From Glycomyces salinus (GTDB lineage Bacteria > Actinomycetota > Actinomycetes > Mycobacteriales > Micromonosporaceae), in assembly GCF_016428645.1 (NCBI RefSeq), contig NZ_JAELXW010000006.1, forward strand, positions 1 to 64,000: 64,000 nucleotides of DNA. The letters run 5' to 3'. A model generated the notes under the pieces. It was not told the origin of the DNA and ran no database searches. It was given only the letters and a program-made list of their open reading frames with translations. Positions 47,759-57,042 of the stretch are shown here, in pieces; positions within the stretch are counted from its first letter, which is position 1; each line of letters opens with the position of its first letter. The position numbers and the translations under genes were made by a program.

Positions 47759-48052
47759 TCGTGGATCCTCCGGAGGGGTCGGTCGTGGTGACGGTCACTA
47801 CTTTCACAGGCCGACGCATCTTGACTGCACTTCGCGTGCACCTCGTGCGCCCCTCGTCACGGATTATCATGAGAAGGTGGAGGTCACGGCAGATATCCTG
47901 TTTTCCCGATCAACCTGTGCTACGTTGCGCAGGCGGGGAACAATCGTGGTGACGCGAACGCTGATCTGATGTGCCGCAACACGCTCAGGTCGAATGACGT
48001 ACCGGCAAGCCACTTCGCGGCGCGAAACACTACCCCCACGAGGACCCGTTCG
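47759..48052. promoter_or_regulatory. Divergent promoter region of the lanthipeptide cluster
   Basis: This 294 bp interval separates lanKC from the SARP gene. It holds four heptamers in exact 11 bp register (47819-47858), a perfect palindrome GTGACGGTCAC at 47788-47798, and a possible plus-strand -10 TATCAT at 47865-47870. No other gene is seen. Confidence 0.6.
47819..47858 (-). promoter_or_regulatory. SARP-type direct-repeat binding site
   Basis: Read on the minus strand, heptamers GACGAGG, CACGAGG, CGCGAAG and GTCAAGA follow each other every 11 bp (4 bp spacers). SARP regulators such as ActII-ORF4 bind TCGAG-like heptamers with this spacing near promoters. The CGAGG cores agree. The orientation suits activation of lanKC, though the plus-strand SARP gene could also be a target. 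Confidence 0.65.
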
Positions 48053-48874
48053 ATGTCAGTTGAGTACCCCGAGATTCGCCTGGCCGCACCGGTCGCGATC
48101 ATCGTCCCGTCCGGTGCACTGCCCGTGAAATCGGTCACCGCCAGGGGGCTGCTCGCCCGTCTGGCGCAGGCGCCCGGCCAGCTGGTGGCCTACCACCAGC
48201 TCACCGAATCGATATGGGAGGAACGCGAACCGCGCTCGGCCAAGTCCAATCTCAGGACCGCGGCGGCTTCACTGCGCCGCGCTCTGGGTTCGGGCGAGCG
48301 CGACCCGGCGGAGGTCCTGCGGACCTACCGCGCGAGTCCGGGCCAGGCGAACGGCGCCATGTCGCTCGACCTGCCCGAGAGCGCCATCGACCTCTTTCAG
48401 GTCACACGCAAGGTCGACGCCGCGTTCGAACACATCCGCGCCGACCGCCTCTCGGAGTGCCGCCGACTCTGCCGCGAACTGGAGTCGGTCGATCTGACCG
48501 GATTCGGGACCGATCTTCCGGCCACCAGATGGTTCGGCGTCCTGGCCCAGCGGGTCCAGCGGCTGTGGTTGCGGATGAACTTGGTGCGCTGTAAGACCGC
48601 GTTGCTGGACGGTGACTTCGTGGTAGCCGAACGGATCGCGGTCACGCTCCATCGGAGCCAGGCGGCGATCGATCCCGGCGAAGCGCTGCTCACCGTCACG
48701 CAATTCTTCCTCGGCGACACCGCGCAGTCGCTCGAACATCTCACCGCGCTGCGCGATCGGCACAGCGCACTCGGACTCGACTGGCCCCCGCACTTCGACC
48801 GACTGCAACATGCGATCCTCAACCACAGCCACGCGGAAGTCAGAGAGATCGCACGCGTCGATCTGGTCCTCTGA
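48053..48874 (+). CDS. SARP/AfsR-type pathway regulator
   Basis: This is a 273-residue regulator. The N-terminal winged helix (LTESIWEEREPRSAKSNLRTAAASLRRAL in parts, about residues 45-90) and a following bacterial transcription-activator-like helical region match the SARP family. ATG 48053 follows GAGGA by 9 bp. It is divergent from the lanthipeptide operon across SARP-like repeats, so it is probably the pathway activator. Confidence 0.82.
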   Translation: MSVEYPEIRLAAPVAIIVPSGALPVKSVTARGLLARLAQAPGQLVAYHQLTESIWEEREPRSAKSNLRTAAASLRRALGSGERDPAEVLRTYRASPGQANGAMSLDLPESAIDLFQVTRKVDAAFEHIRADRLSECRRLCRELESVDLTGFGTDLPATRWFGVLAQRVQRLWLRMNLVRCKTALLDGDFVVAERIAVTLHRSQAAIDPGEALLTVTQFFLGDTAQSLEHLTALRDRHSALGLDWPPHFDRLQHAILNHSHAEVREIARVDLVL

Positions 48875-48941
48875 GGGCCGAGAGCCGCATTCCAGGGTTC
48901 GTTGTCGGACCCGCGTGGTTGCCTGTGGTTCTATGGTGACC

Positions 48942-51900
48942 ATGTCCGGAGGCGCCGCGGAACCGCGATACGAGCTGATCGATCCGCCTGACGCGCCGTT
49001 CGAGTTCGAACTCGACCCGGGACAGCGCGCAGTCCTCGCCCACTCGTCCGGGCCGCTGCTGGTCCGCGGCGGTCCCGGCACCGGCAAGACCGAGGCGCTG
49101 ATCCGGGCCGCCGCCGCGAAGGTCGAGGCCGGGGCCGAGCCGTCCTCGGTGATGGTGCTCGGGCTGCGGCGGCACGACACCGCCCACCTGAGGGGCCGGA
49201 TCAACTCGCTCACCGCCTCCCGCTCGGCCGAGGAGGTCCCGGTGTTCACCTTCCCGGCCCTGGCCTTCGCGGTGCTGCGCTCGGCCGCGCTCGCCGACGG
49301 CCGCGGCGAGCCGCGGCTGCTCACCGCCCCCGAGGCCGACACGCTCATCCGGTCCATGCTCGGCGGCGAGGACTTCGGCTGGCCCGAGACGCTGACCGAG
49401 GCGCTGCGGACGTACGCCTTCACCCAGCAGCTGCGGGACCTCGTGCTGCGCTGCGGCGAGCGCGGGATCGACGGGCGGCGCCTGAGCGCCCTGGGCCGGG
49501 AGCACGACCGGCCCGAGTGGCTCGCCGCGGCCCGGTTCTACGAGCGGTACGTGGACACCCTGGCGGTGCAGTCGGTCTCGAGCGCGCTCTACGACTCGGC
49601 CGAGATCGTGCGCGCCGCGGCCGCCGAGCTGCGGCGCCGCCCGGAGCTGTGCCCGCGCCCGGAGTGGCTGTTCGTCGACGACCTCCAGGACGCCACGCCG
49701 GCGCACGTCGACCTGCTGGAGCTGCTGGCCGGGGGCGGCGGGGGCCTGGTCGCCGCGGCCTGCCCCGACGAAGCCGTCTTCGGCTACCAGGGCGGCGACC
49801 CGGAGATCGTGCGGCACTTCCCCGACCGGTTCGGCCCGGTCGGCGGCGGCGAGGCGCCGACGGTGCGGCTGGCCGACACCCACACGGTCGCGCTCGCGCC
49901 GCTGGCGGCGACCGTGGCGCTCTCGCGGCGGCTGCGCGGGCCCGACCGGGACCGGCGGCGCGGGACCGGATCGGAGGAGGAGGGAGCGGCCTCGGTGGTG
50001 CTCCTGCCCTCGCCCACGCGGGAGGCGACCTTCATCGCCGACACGGTGCGCCGCGCGCACCTGCTGGACCAGGTCCCCTATTCGGACATGGCGGTGCTGG
50101 TCAAGTCGGCCTCGTCCATCCCGCAGCTGCGGCGCGCCATGCAGCACGCGGGCGTGCCGACGCGCCAGGCCGCCGACGACGTGCCGCTCCCGTCGCACTC
50201 GACCGTCCGGGATCTGCTGCGGATCGTCCTCTTCGGGCGGCGCCCCGAGCGGCTGGACGAGGCCGCGGCCGCCGGGCTGCTGCACTCGCAGTTCGGCGGG
50301 GCCGATCCGTTCGGGGAGCGGCGGCTGCGCCAGGAGCTGCGGCGCCTGGCCGTGGCCGCCGACGACTTCTCCCCCTCGTCCGACCTGCTGGTGGACGCGC
50401 TGCGGGATCCCGGCGAGATCGCCTCGCTGCCCGAAGAGGAGTGGGCCGAGCCGGCCCGGCGGTTGGCGGCGCTGTTCGAGGCCGCGCGCGCCGGCGGCGG
50501 TGTCACGCAGGTGCTGTGGCGGGTGTGGGAGACCTCGGGCGTCGGCGAGCGGCTGCACCGCCGGGCCCTTTCCGGGGACCGCCGCGCCCAGCGGGCCGAC
50601 GCCGAACTGGACGCGGTGATCGCCCTGTTCGACCTGGCCGAGGACTACGAGCACAAGCAGCCCGGCGCTGGCGTCGAGGTGTTCTGCGAGCACATCCTGC
50701 ATCAGGAGCTGCCCGGGGACTTCCGCTCGGCCAGCGCCGAGCTCGGCGAGGCGGTCACGCTGGCGACCGCGCACGCCGCCCACGGGCGCCAATGGGCGTT
50801 CGCGGTGGTGGCCGGGGCCCAGGAGGGGGCCTGGCCGAACCTGCGTCCGCGCGGTTCGGTGATGGGCGCCGAGGCGCTGGTGGACCTCCTCGACGGCCGC
50901 GCCGACGTCGACGCGGTCGCCCATCTGCTCGACGAGGAGCGGCGGCTGTTCTACGTGGCGTGCACGCGGGCGCGCGACCGGCTGCTGGTGACCGCCGTCG
51001 ACTCCGACGACATGCAGCCCAGCCGGTTCTGCTCCGAACTCGGCCTCGAACCCGCGGCGGCGCCGCGCGGGGTGCGGCCGTTGAGCCTGGCCGCGCTGGT
51101 GGCGCGCCTGCGGGAGGTCGTGGTCGATCCAGACCATCCGGGCCGGGAAGCGGCGGCGGCGCAGCTCAAGCGGTTGGCCGAGGCGGCCGTGCCGGGGGCC
51201 GACCCGGGCCGGTGGTGGGGCCTGGCCGAACTGTCCGACGAGCGCGCGCTGACCCTGGCCGGGGAGACGATGCGCGTCTCGCCCTCGCAGGTGGAGAAGA
51301 CCCGGCAGTGCGCGCTGCGCTGGGTGCTGGAGTCGCACGGAGGCGACTCGGGCGACCCGCTCCCCCGCCACCTGGGCACGCTGCTGCACGCGGCGGCCGA
51401 GTCGGTGGCCGAGACTCCGGACGCCGACCCGGCCAAGGTGATGGAGCGGGTGGTCTCCGACCATTTCGACCGGCTGCCGTTCGAGGCGCCGTGGCAGGCC
51501 GCGCAGGAGCGGCAGCGGGTCGAGGGGGCGATCGGCCGGTTCGCGAAGTGGATGAGCGACAACAAGCGCGAGCTGCTGGGAGCCGAGCGGTCGTTCCGGA
51601 TCAAGGTCGAGTTGGGGCCGCCGGGTGTCGAGGTGGTCATCTCGGGACAGGTCGACCGCCTCGAGCGCGGCCAGGACGGGCGGCTGTACGTGGTCGACCT
51701 CAAGACCGGCCGCAACCCGGTCTCCAACGAGGATTCGTCGGCGCACCCGCAGTTGGGCACCTACCAGTTCGCCGTCGCCGAGGGCGCGTTCGAGGAGGGC
51801 GCCGAGCCCGGCGGCGCGGAGCTGGTGTACCCCAACAAGGACTCCAAGGGCTTGACGGTCCGCTCGCAGGGGGCCCTCGGGGAGGCCGAGAACCCCGACT

Positions 51901-52043
51901 GGGCGCGGGAGATGCTCGACGACGCGGCGAACCAGATGGGCGGGCCGGTCTTCGAGGCGCGGAACTCCTCCAAGTGCGCCACGTGCTCGGTGAAGAACTG
52001 CTGCCCGATCGCGGACGAGGGACGGCAGGTGACCGATGAGTAG
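48942..52043 (+). CDS. adnA: AdnA helicase-nuclease subunit
   Basis: This 1033-residue protein is one half of the actinobacterial AdnAB double-strand-break resection machine. The UvrD-type motor has Walker A GGPGTGKT (residues 43-50), motif II VDDLQDA and motif VI FYVACTRARDRLL. The RecB-like nuclease has LYVVDLKTGRNP. Cys in TRQCALRW and the C-terminal KCATCSVKNCCPI suggest an Fe-S cluster, as in AddB-like nucleases. An ATG at 48933 would add three residues. It overlaps adnB by 8 bp. Confidence 0.92.
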   Translation: MSGGAAEPRYELIDPPDAPFEFELDPGQRAVLAHSSGPLLVRGGPGTGKTEALIRAAAAKVEAGAEPSSVMVLGLRRHDTAHLRGRINSLTASRSAEEVPVFTFPALAFAVLRSAALADGRGEPRLLTAPEADTLIRSMLGGEDFGWPETLTEALRTYAFTQQLRDLVLRCGERGIDGRRLSALGREHDRPEWLAAARFYERYVDTLAVQSVSSALYDSAEIVRAAAAELRRRPELCPRPEWLFVDDLQDATPAHVDLLELLAGGGGGLVAAACPDEAVFGYQGGDPEIVRHFPDRFGPVGGGEAPTVRLADTHTVALAPLAATVALSRRLRGPDRDRRRGTGSEEEGAASVVLLPSPTREATFIADTVRRAHLLDQVPYSDMAVLVKSASSIPQLRRAMQHAGVPTRQAADDVPLPSHSTVRDLLRIVLFGRRPERLDEAAAAGLLHSQFGGADPFGERRLRQELRRLAVAADDFSPSSDLLVDALRDPGEIASLPEEEWAEPARRLAALFEAARAGGGVTQVLWRVWETSGVGERLHRRALSGDRRAQRADAELDAVIALFDLAEDYEHKQPGAGVEVFCEHILHQELPGDFRSASAELGEAVTLATAHAAHGRQWAFAVVAGAQEGAWPNLRPRGSVMGAEALVDLLDGRADVDAVAHLLDEERRLFYVACTRARDRLLVTAVDSDDMQPSRFCSELGLEPAAAPRGVRPLSLAALVARLREVVVDPDHPGREAAAAQLKRLAEAAVPGADPGRWWGLAELSDERALTLAGETMRVSPSQVEKTRQCALRWVLESHGGDSGDPLPRHLGTLLHAAAESVAETPDADPAKVMERVVSDHFDRLPFEAPWQAAQERQRVEGAIGRFAKWMSDNKRELLGAERSFRIKVELGPPGVEVVISGQVDRLERGQDGRLYVVDLKTGRNPVSNEDSSAHPQLGTYQFAVAEGAFEEGAEPGGAELVYPNKDSKGLTVRSQGALGEAENPDWAREMLDDAANQMGGPVFEARNSSKCATCSVKNCCPIADEGRQVTDE

Positions 52044-55000
52044 GACGCCGGAGTACAGCGCGGTCGGGCTGGCGAACCGGCTGGGCGACCCGACGCCGAC
52101 CGAGGAGCAGCGCTCGGTCGTCGAGGCGAGGCTCGAACCGCTGCTGGTGGTGGCCGGGGCCGGTTCGGGAAAGACGACGACGATGGCCGACCGGGTGGTG
52201 TGGCTGATCGCCAACGGGATGGCCAGGCCCGAGCACATCCTGGGGCTGACGTTCACGCGCAAGGCCGCGGCGGAGCTGGCCGCGCGCGTCCGCGAGAAGC
52301 TCGCGCGCCTGGCCGAGGGCATTCCGGCCCTGTCCGAGCTGCACGGCGAGCCGACGGTGTCGACCTACAACGCCTATGCGGCGAGCCTGGTCTCCGAGCA
52401 CGGCATCCGCATCGGGGTCGAGCCGAACACACGGGTGGTGACCGAGACCGGCCGGTGGCAGCTGGCGCGGGACCTGGTGGCGTCCTGGGACGGCGAGATG
52501 ACCGAGTTCGACGTGGGGATCGACAAGGTCACCGAGCAGGTCCTCAAGCTCGCCGGCGAGCTGGCCGAGCACCTCCAGACCGGGGACGACCTGCGCTGGT
52601 TCGACCGGCGCCTGGCCGAGGACCTGGAGGAGCGGCAGGCGTCCCGCTCGAACGAGGACTTCCGCAGGTTCGCGGCGCTGCCGCGCAGGCACGCCCAGCT
52701 GCTGCCGCTGGTGGAGGCGTGGGAGCGGCGCAAACGCGAGCAGCGGGTGATGGACTTCGCCGACCAGTTGTCGCTGGCGGCCGAGCTGGTCTCGCTGTCG
52801 CCGGAGATCGCGGTGACCGAGCGGGACCGCTGGCGGGTGGTGCTGCTCGACGAGTACCAGGACACCTCGCATTCGCAGGTGACGCTGCTGCGGGAGTTGT
52901 TCGGCGGCGGGCACCCGGTGACGGCCGTCGGCGACCCGAACCAGTCGATCTACTCCTGGCGGGGGGCCTCGGCGGGGACGCTCGATCGGTTCGGCACCGA
53001 TTTCCCGCGCGGCGACGGCGAGAGCGCGGAGCGGGTGTACCTGACCAGGTCGTGGCGGAACCGTGCCGAGATCCTGGAGGTCGCCAACGCGGTGTCGGCG
53101 CCGCTGCGGGCCGGGACGGTCCCGCCGCTGACCGCGGGCGTGCCGGGTTCGGGCCGTGTGGAGGCGGCGATGCACCCGACCGTCGAGGCAGAGGCCGAGT
53201 GGCTGGCCGGGCGCTTGAAGGACCAGTGGTCGCCAGAGGGCGAGGCGACGGCGGCGGTGCTGGTGCGCAAGCGGCGGCAGATCCCGGCGCTGCACCGGGC
53301 GCTGACGGCCGCCGGGCTGCCGGTGCAGGTGGTCGGGTCGCTGGGGCTGCTGTTCTATCCGGAGGTGGCCGAGGTGGTGGCGATGCTGCGCGCGGCGGCC
53401 GACCCGCTGGGCGGACCGGCGCTGATGCGGCTGCTGACCGGCTCGCGCTGGCGGATCGGGGCACGGGACCTGGGGGCGCTGTGGGACCGGGCCAGGGAGC
53501 TGGCCCCGGACGTGCGCGGTTTCGAGCCGGACGCGGGGGCCGAGTCCGAGGCGTCGCTGGCCGACGCGCTGGCCTCTCCCGGGGATGCGGCGAACTACTC
53601 GCCGCTGGGGTACCTGCGGTTCGCGCAGCTCCACGAGGAGCTGGGGTGGATCAGGGGGCGGCTGGGCCAGAGCCTGCCGGATGTGGTCGGCGACGTGGTG
53701 GCCAAGTCCGGCCTGGACGTGGAGGTGATGCTCCACCAGGGCGACCTGGCGAACCTGGACGAGTTCACCGACATCGCGGCGTCCTACGAGAACGACACGG
53801 CCGGGGCGAACGTGCTGGGTTTCCTGTCGTTCCTGGAGTCGGCGGCCGAGCGGGAGCGCGGCCTGGTCGTGGAGGGCGCGAGCACGGCCGCGGGGGTGGT
53901 GCAGATGATGACGGTGCACGCCGCGAAGGGCCTGGAGTGGGACGTGGTGGCGGTGCCCGGCCTGTGCCAGGGGATCCTGCCGTCCCGCGGTTCGGACCCG
54001 ACCTGGGTGACCGATCCGGCGCGGCTGCCGTACGAGCTGCGCGGCGACGCCGACAACCTGCCGGGCCTGGACCTGGCGGGCGCGGCCGACCCGAAGGAGG
54101 TAGCCGCGGCGCTGCGGGCGTTCAAGAAGGCCGACCGTGAGGGCCGGTTGGACGAGGAGCGGCGCCTGGCCTATGTGGCGTTGACGCGCGCGAAGCGGCT
54201 GCTGCTGTCCAGCGGCTACTGGTGGGACGCCGAGTCGAGCCGCAAGCGCGATCCGGCGCCGTACCTGGAGGAGGCCCGCGAGGCCGGCGCGGAGGTGGCC
54301 CTCTGGGCCGAGCCGGGCGTCGAGAACCCGTTGGAGGCGCAGGGGCGGACCGCGCAGTGGCCCAAGGCGGCGCCGCTGGGTTCGCGCCAGGAGGCGTTCG
54401 CGGCGGCGGCCGATCTGGTGATGGCGGCCGGTGACTCCGAGCCCGACTCTCCGGCGGCGCGCGCCTGGGCGGAGACGGCGGCGCTGCTGCTGGCCGAGCG
54501 GGACGAGCGCGAGTCGGGAGTGATCCGGGTGCCGCGCCCCGAGCGCCTGTCGACCTCGCAGCTGATGGCGCTGCGGGCCGACGAGGAGGCGTTCGCGGCC
54601 GCCAGGCGCCGCCCGATGCCGCAGCCGCCGCGCGCGGCGACCCGGCGGGGCACGGAGTTCCACGCGTGGGTCGAGGAGTTCTTCGGCGGCGGGGCCCTGT
54701 TCGACCCGGCGGACCTGCCGGGGGCGGCCGACGAGGTGGAGGCCGACGCGGATCTGGAGCGCCTGAAGCGGGCCTTCCGGGGCTCGGAGTGGGCCTCGCG
54801 GCACATGGTGGCCCAGGAGGTGCCGTTCGTGGTCGACTACGAGGGCCTGGTGGTGCGCGGCCGCATCGACGCGGTGTTCGCGCGGGACGGCGGCGGCTTC
54901 GACGTGGTGGACTGGAAGACCAGCCGGGCCCCGGAGGGCGAGGCGGCCGAGAACGCGGCGTTGCAGCTTCGGGTCTACCGGAAGGCGTGGGCGGAGCTCA

Positions 55001-55080
55001 AGGGTGTGGACGAGTCGGAGGTGGGCATGGCCTTCTACTACGTGGGCCAGGATCGCACGTGGCGGCCGGACGGGATTTAG
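52036..55080 (+). CDS. adnB: AdnB helicase-nuclease subunit
   Basis: This 1014-residue subunit has a well-conserved UvrD-type motor: Walker A GAGSGKTT (41-48), LTFTRKAAAELAARV, motif II LLDEYQDTSHSQ, SIYSWRGA and YVALTRAKRLLL. The nuclease motif is FDVVDWKT near the C-terminus. It is the lead motor in mycobacterial AdnAB. It overlaps adnA (ATGAGTAG), so the pair is co-translated. Confidence 0.93.
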   Translation: MSRTPEYSAVGLANRLGDPTPTEEQRSVVEARLEPLLVVAGAGSGKTTTMADRVVWLIANGMARPEHILGLTFTRKAAAELAARVREKLARLAEGIPALSELHGEPTVSTYNAYAASLVSEHGIRIGVEPNTRVVTETGRWQLARDLVASWDGEMTEFDVGIDKVTEQVLKLAGELAEHLQTGDDLRWFDRRLAEDLEERQASRSNEDFRRFAALPRRHAQLLPLVEAWERRKREQRVMDFADQLSLAAELVSLSPEIAVTERDRWRVVLLDEYQDTSHSQVTLLRELFGGGHPVTAVGDPNQSIYSWRGASAGTLDRFGTDFPRGDGESAERVYLTRSWRNRAEILEVANAVSAPLRAGTVPPLTAGVPGSGRVEAAMHPTVEAEAEWLAGRLKDQWSPEGEATAAVLVRKRRQIPALHRALTAAGLPVQVVGSLGLLFYPEVAEVVAMLRAAADPLGGPALMRLLTGSRWRIGARDLGALWDRARELAPDVRGFEPDAGAESEASLADALASPGDAANYSPLGYLRFAQLHEELGWIRGRLGQSLPDVVGDVVAKSGLDVEVMLHQGDLANLDEFTDIAASYENDTAGANVLGFLSFLESAAERERGLVVEGASTAAGVVQMMTVHAAKGLEWDVVAVPGLCQGILPSRGSDPTWVTDPARLPYELRGDADNLPGLDLAGAADPKEVAAALRAFKKADREGRLDEERRLAYVALTRAKRLLLSSGYWWDAESSRKRDPAPYLEEAREAGAEVALWAEPGVENPLEAQGRTAQWPKAAPLGSRQEAFAAAADLVMAAGDSEPDSPAARAWAETAALLLAERDERESGVIRVPRPERLSTSQLMALRADEEAFAAARRRPMPQPPRAATRRGTEFHAWVEEFFGGGALFDPADLPGAADEVEADADLERLKRAFRGSEWASRHMVAQEVPFVVDYEGLVVRGRIDAVFARDGGGFDVVDWKTSRAPEGEAAENAALQLRVYRKAWAELKGVDESEVGMAFYYVGQDRTWRPDGI

Positions 55081-55245
55081 CCGTCGGGAATGCGAAGTTC
55101 GTCCATTGTCCGCGCGGTGTCCCCTGGCAGTTTGCAAGGCGGTGTTAGGTTCTTCGGGTCCCCCGAAGGCGCCGACGGACCCGATCGGCGGCGCGATCGA
55201 GACGGGACGCGACGATTCCCCCCCACGCACAATTGATAGGAACTC

Positions 55246-55725
55246 ATGAACGACCGCACCAAGCTTCGTCCCGCCCGCCTGACCGCCCTGGCCGGAGGCG
55301 CCTTCGCCCTGACGATGGCACTCGCCGCCTGCGGCGGAAGCAACGACACTCCCGACGGAGCAGTCGAGAACTTCTACGACAACGGAGCCCAGGACATCGT
55401 GAACGCGATGGTCGACGGCGACTTCGAAGGGGCCGCGGACACCGCCGAGGACTACTTCTGCGCCGGCGACGTTGACGGCATCCGCGAAGTCGGCGACCAG
55501 CTCGCCGAGCTGCCGGAGGACATGTCCGACGAGGCCCTGCAAGAGTTGGCCTCGGATGTCGAGATCCCCGACGGCTTCGAGTACGAGATCGGCGACGTCA
55601 CCGAGGACGGCGACACCGCGACCGTCAATGTCGAGGTCACCGCCGACGGCGAGACCACCGAGAACTCGCACGAGCTGACGAAGGAAGACGACGAGTGGAA
55701 GATCTGCGGCGAGTTCGCGATGTAG
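55246..55725 (+). CDS. Tandem lipoprotein, copy 1
   Basis: This 159-residue lipoprotein has the signal LRPARLTALAGG...LAAC, then an acidic mature domain with one Cys in YFCAGD and one in KICGEF. It ends with strands YEIGDVTEDGDTATVNVEVT and KEDDEWKICG, a pattern like DUF4878/NTF2-like secreted domains. ATG follows ATAGGAACTC. It is the first of three tandem paralogs. Confidence 0.85.
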   Translation: MNDRTKLRPARLTALAGGAFALTMALAACGGSNDTPDGAVENFYDNGAQDIVNAMVDGDFEGAADTAEDYFCAGDVDGIREVGDQLAELPEDMSDEALQELASDVEIPDGFEYEIGDVTEDGDTATVNVEVTADGETTENSHELTKEDDEWKICGEFAM

Positions 55726-55734
55726 TTCGCCCGT

Positions 55735-55784
55735 GAACGAGCATCGGGGCCCGGCCGCAGGCGGCCGGGCCCCGATGCTCGTTC
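55735..55784 (+). terminator. Terminator after lipoprotein copy 1
   Basis: Perfect 24 bp arms (GAACGAGCATCGGGG outward) surround a 2 nt centre, starting 10 bp after the stop. Confidence 0.8.
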
Positions 55785-55906
55785 GGTGTCCATTTCGAGG
55801 TCTTCTGGCGGTTCGCGGGAGGATGCTACGTTCATCGGGTCCCCCGACGGCGGCCCACCGGCCCGAGGGGATGGTCGAATCACCCCCTCCACACCGATAG
55901 GAACTC

Positions 55907-56380
55907 ATGATCATGGACTTCAAGCTCCGTCCGGCCCGCCTGACCGCCCTGACCGGCGGTGCCTTCGCCATGGCCTTCGCATTGGCCGCGTGCGGCGGCG
56001 GGGCCGGCTCCCCCGAGGACGCGGTCGAGGACTTCCTCGGGGGCGGCATCGAGGACTACGCCAACTCCTTCGCGGAGGGCGACTTCGACGCGGTCCTCGA
56101 GGCGGCCGAGGAGCACCTGTGCGCCGAGGATGTCGAGGGCCTGGAGGAGATGGCCGCCCAGTACGAGGAGCTCAGCCCCGAGGAGCAGGAGGCGCAGGCC
56201 GCCCAGATGGCGGAGGCCGCGGTCCCCGACGACTACTCCTACGAGATCGGCGAGGTCACCGAAGACGGCGACACCGCGACCGTCAACGTCGAACTCACCG
56301 CCGAGGGCGAGACCGTCACCGAGGGCGTCGACGTGGTCAAGGAAGACGACGAATGGAAGGTCTGCGGCTTCGGCGTCTGA
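55907..56380 (+). CDS. Tandem lipoprotein, copy 2
   Basis: This 157-residue paralog of copy 1 has FKLRPARLTALTGGAFAMAF then LAAC. The mature part keeps Cys in HLCAED and KVCGFG and the same DDYSYEIGEVTEDGDTATV strands. It is closer to copy 3 than to copy 1. The same ATAGGAACTC ribosome region precedes its ATG. Function unknown. Confidence 0.84.
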   Translation: MIMDFKLRPARLTALTGGAFAMAFALAACGGGAGSPEDAVEDFLGGGIEDYANSFAEGDFDAVLEAAEEHLCAEDVEGLEEMAAQYEELSPEEQEAQAAQMAEAAVPDDYSYEIGEVTEDGDTATVNVELTAEGETVTEGVDVVKEDDEWKVCGFGV

Positions 56381-56414
56381 CCCCGAGGCCACACCTCTCC
56401 AGCAAATCGAATGC

Positions 56415-56445
56415 GGGGGCCGGGCGCCGAAAGCGCCCGGCCCCC
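56415..56445 (+). terminator. Terminator after lipoprotein copy 2
   Basis: GGGGGCCGGGCGC pairs with GCGCCCGGCCCCC around CGAAA, 35 bp after the stop. Confidence 0.78.
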
Positions 56446-56574
56446 GGTGCCGCTCGGGAGTCGTTTCGACGCCCTCCGGTGGTTGCGCGCTGATGCTAGG
56501 TTCCTCAGATCCCCCGATGGCGACGCACCAACCTGAGGGAATGCTCGAACCCCCGCACAGATAGGAACTCATTC

Positions 56575-57042
56575 GTGGACATCAAGCTCCGTCCGGCCCG
56601 CCTGACCGCCCTGGCCAGCGGCGCCTGCGCTATCGCGCTGGCACTGGCCGCCTGCAGTGACGCGAGCGATTCTCCTGAGGGAGTGGTCGAGGCATTCATC
56701 GACGACGGCATGGCCGAATACAGGAGCCACCTCATCGAGGGCGACGCCGAGGCGGCCGTCGAGGCCGCCGCCGACTACCAGTGCGCCGAGCACGTCGAGG
56801 AGCGCCGGGAGTCGGCCGAGGAGTTCGTAGCCCTCACCGGCGAGGAGCGAGAGCAGGCGGTCGAACGGCTCGAGGAGTACTCGGTCCCCGACGACTACTC
56901 CTACGAGATCGGCGAGGTCACCGAGGACGGCGACACCGCGACCGTCGAGATCGAGATCACCGCCGACGGCGAGACCAGGAACCAGACCATCGACGTGGTC
57001 AAGGAAGACGACGAATGGAAGGTCTGCGGCTTCGGTCTCTAA
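56575..57042 (+). CDS. Tandem lipoprotein, copy 3, start shifted
   Basis: This is a 155-residue paralog with IKLRPARLTALASGACAIAL and LAAC. Cys in YQCAEH and KVCGFG are kept. In copies 1 and 2 ATG directly follows AGGAACTC; here that codon is ATT, and the frame begins at GTG 56575. Its last 28 bp overlap a small secreted protein gene, and no terminator follows directly. Confidence 0.83.
   Translation: MDIKLRPARLTALASGACAIALALAACSDASDSPEGVVEAFIDDGMAEYRSHLIEGDAEAAVEAAADYQCAEHVEERRESAEEFVALTGEEREQAVERLEEYSVPDDYSYEIGEVTEDGDTATVEIEITADGETRNQTIDVVKEDDEWKVCGFGL

Noticed and set aside
48810-48941. AdnA N-terminal extension
   Set aside because: It overlaps the end of the SARP gene and has no similarity to the motor domain; the ATG at 48942 (or 48933) is used.
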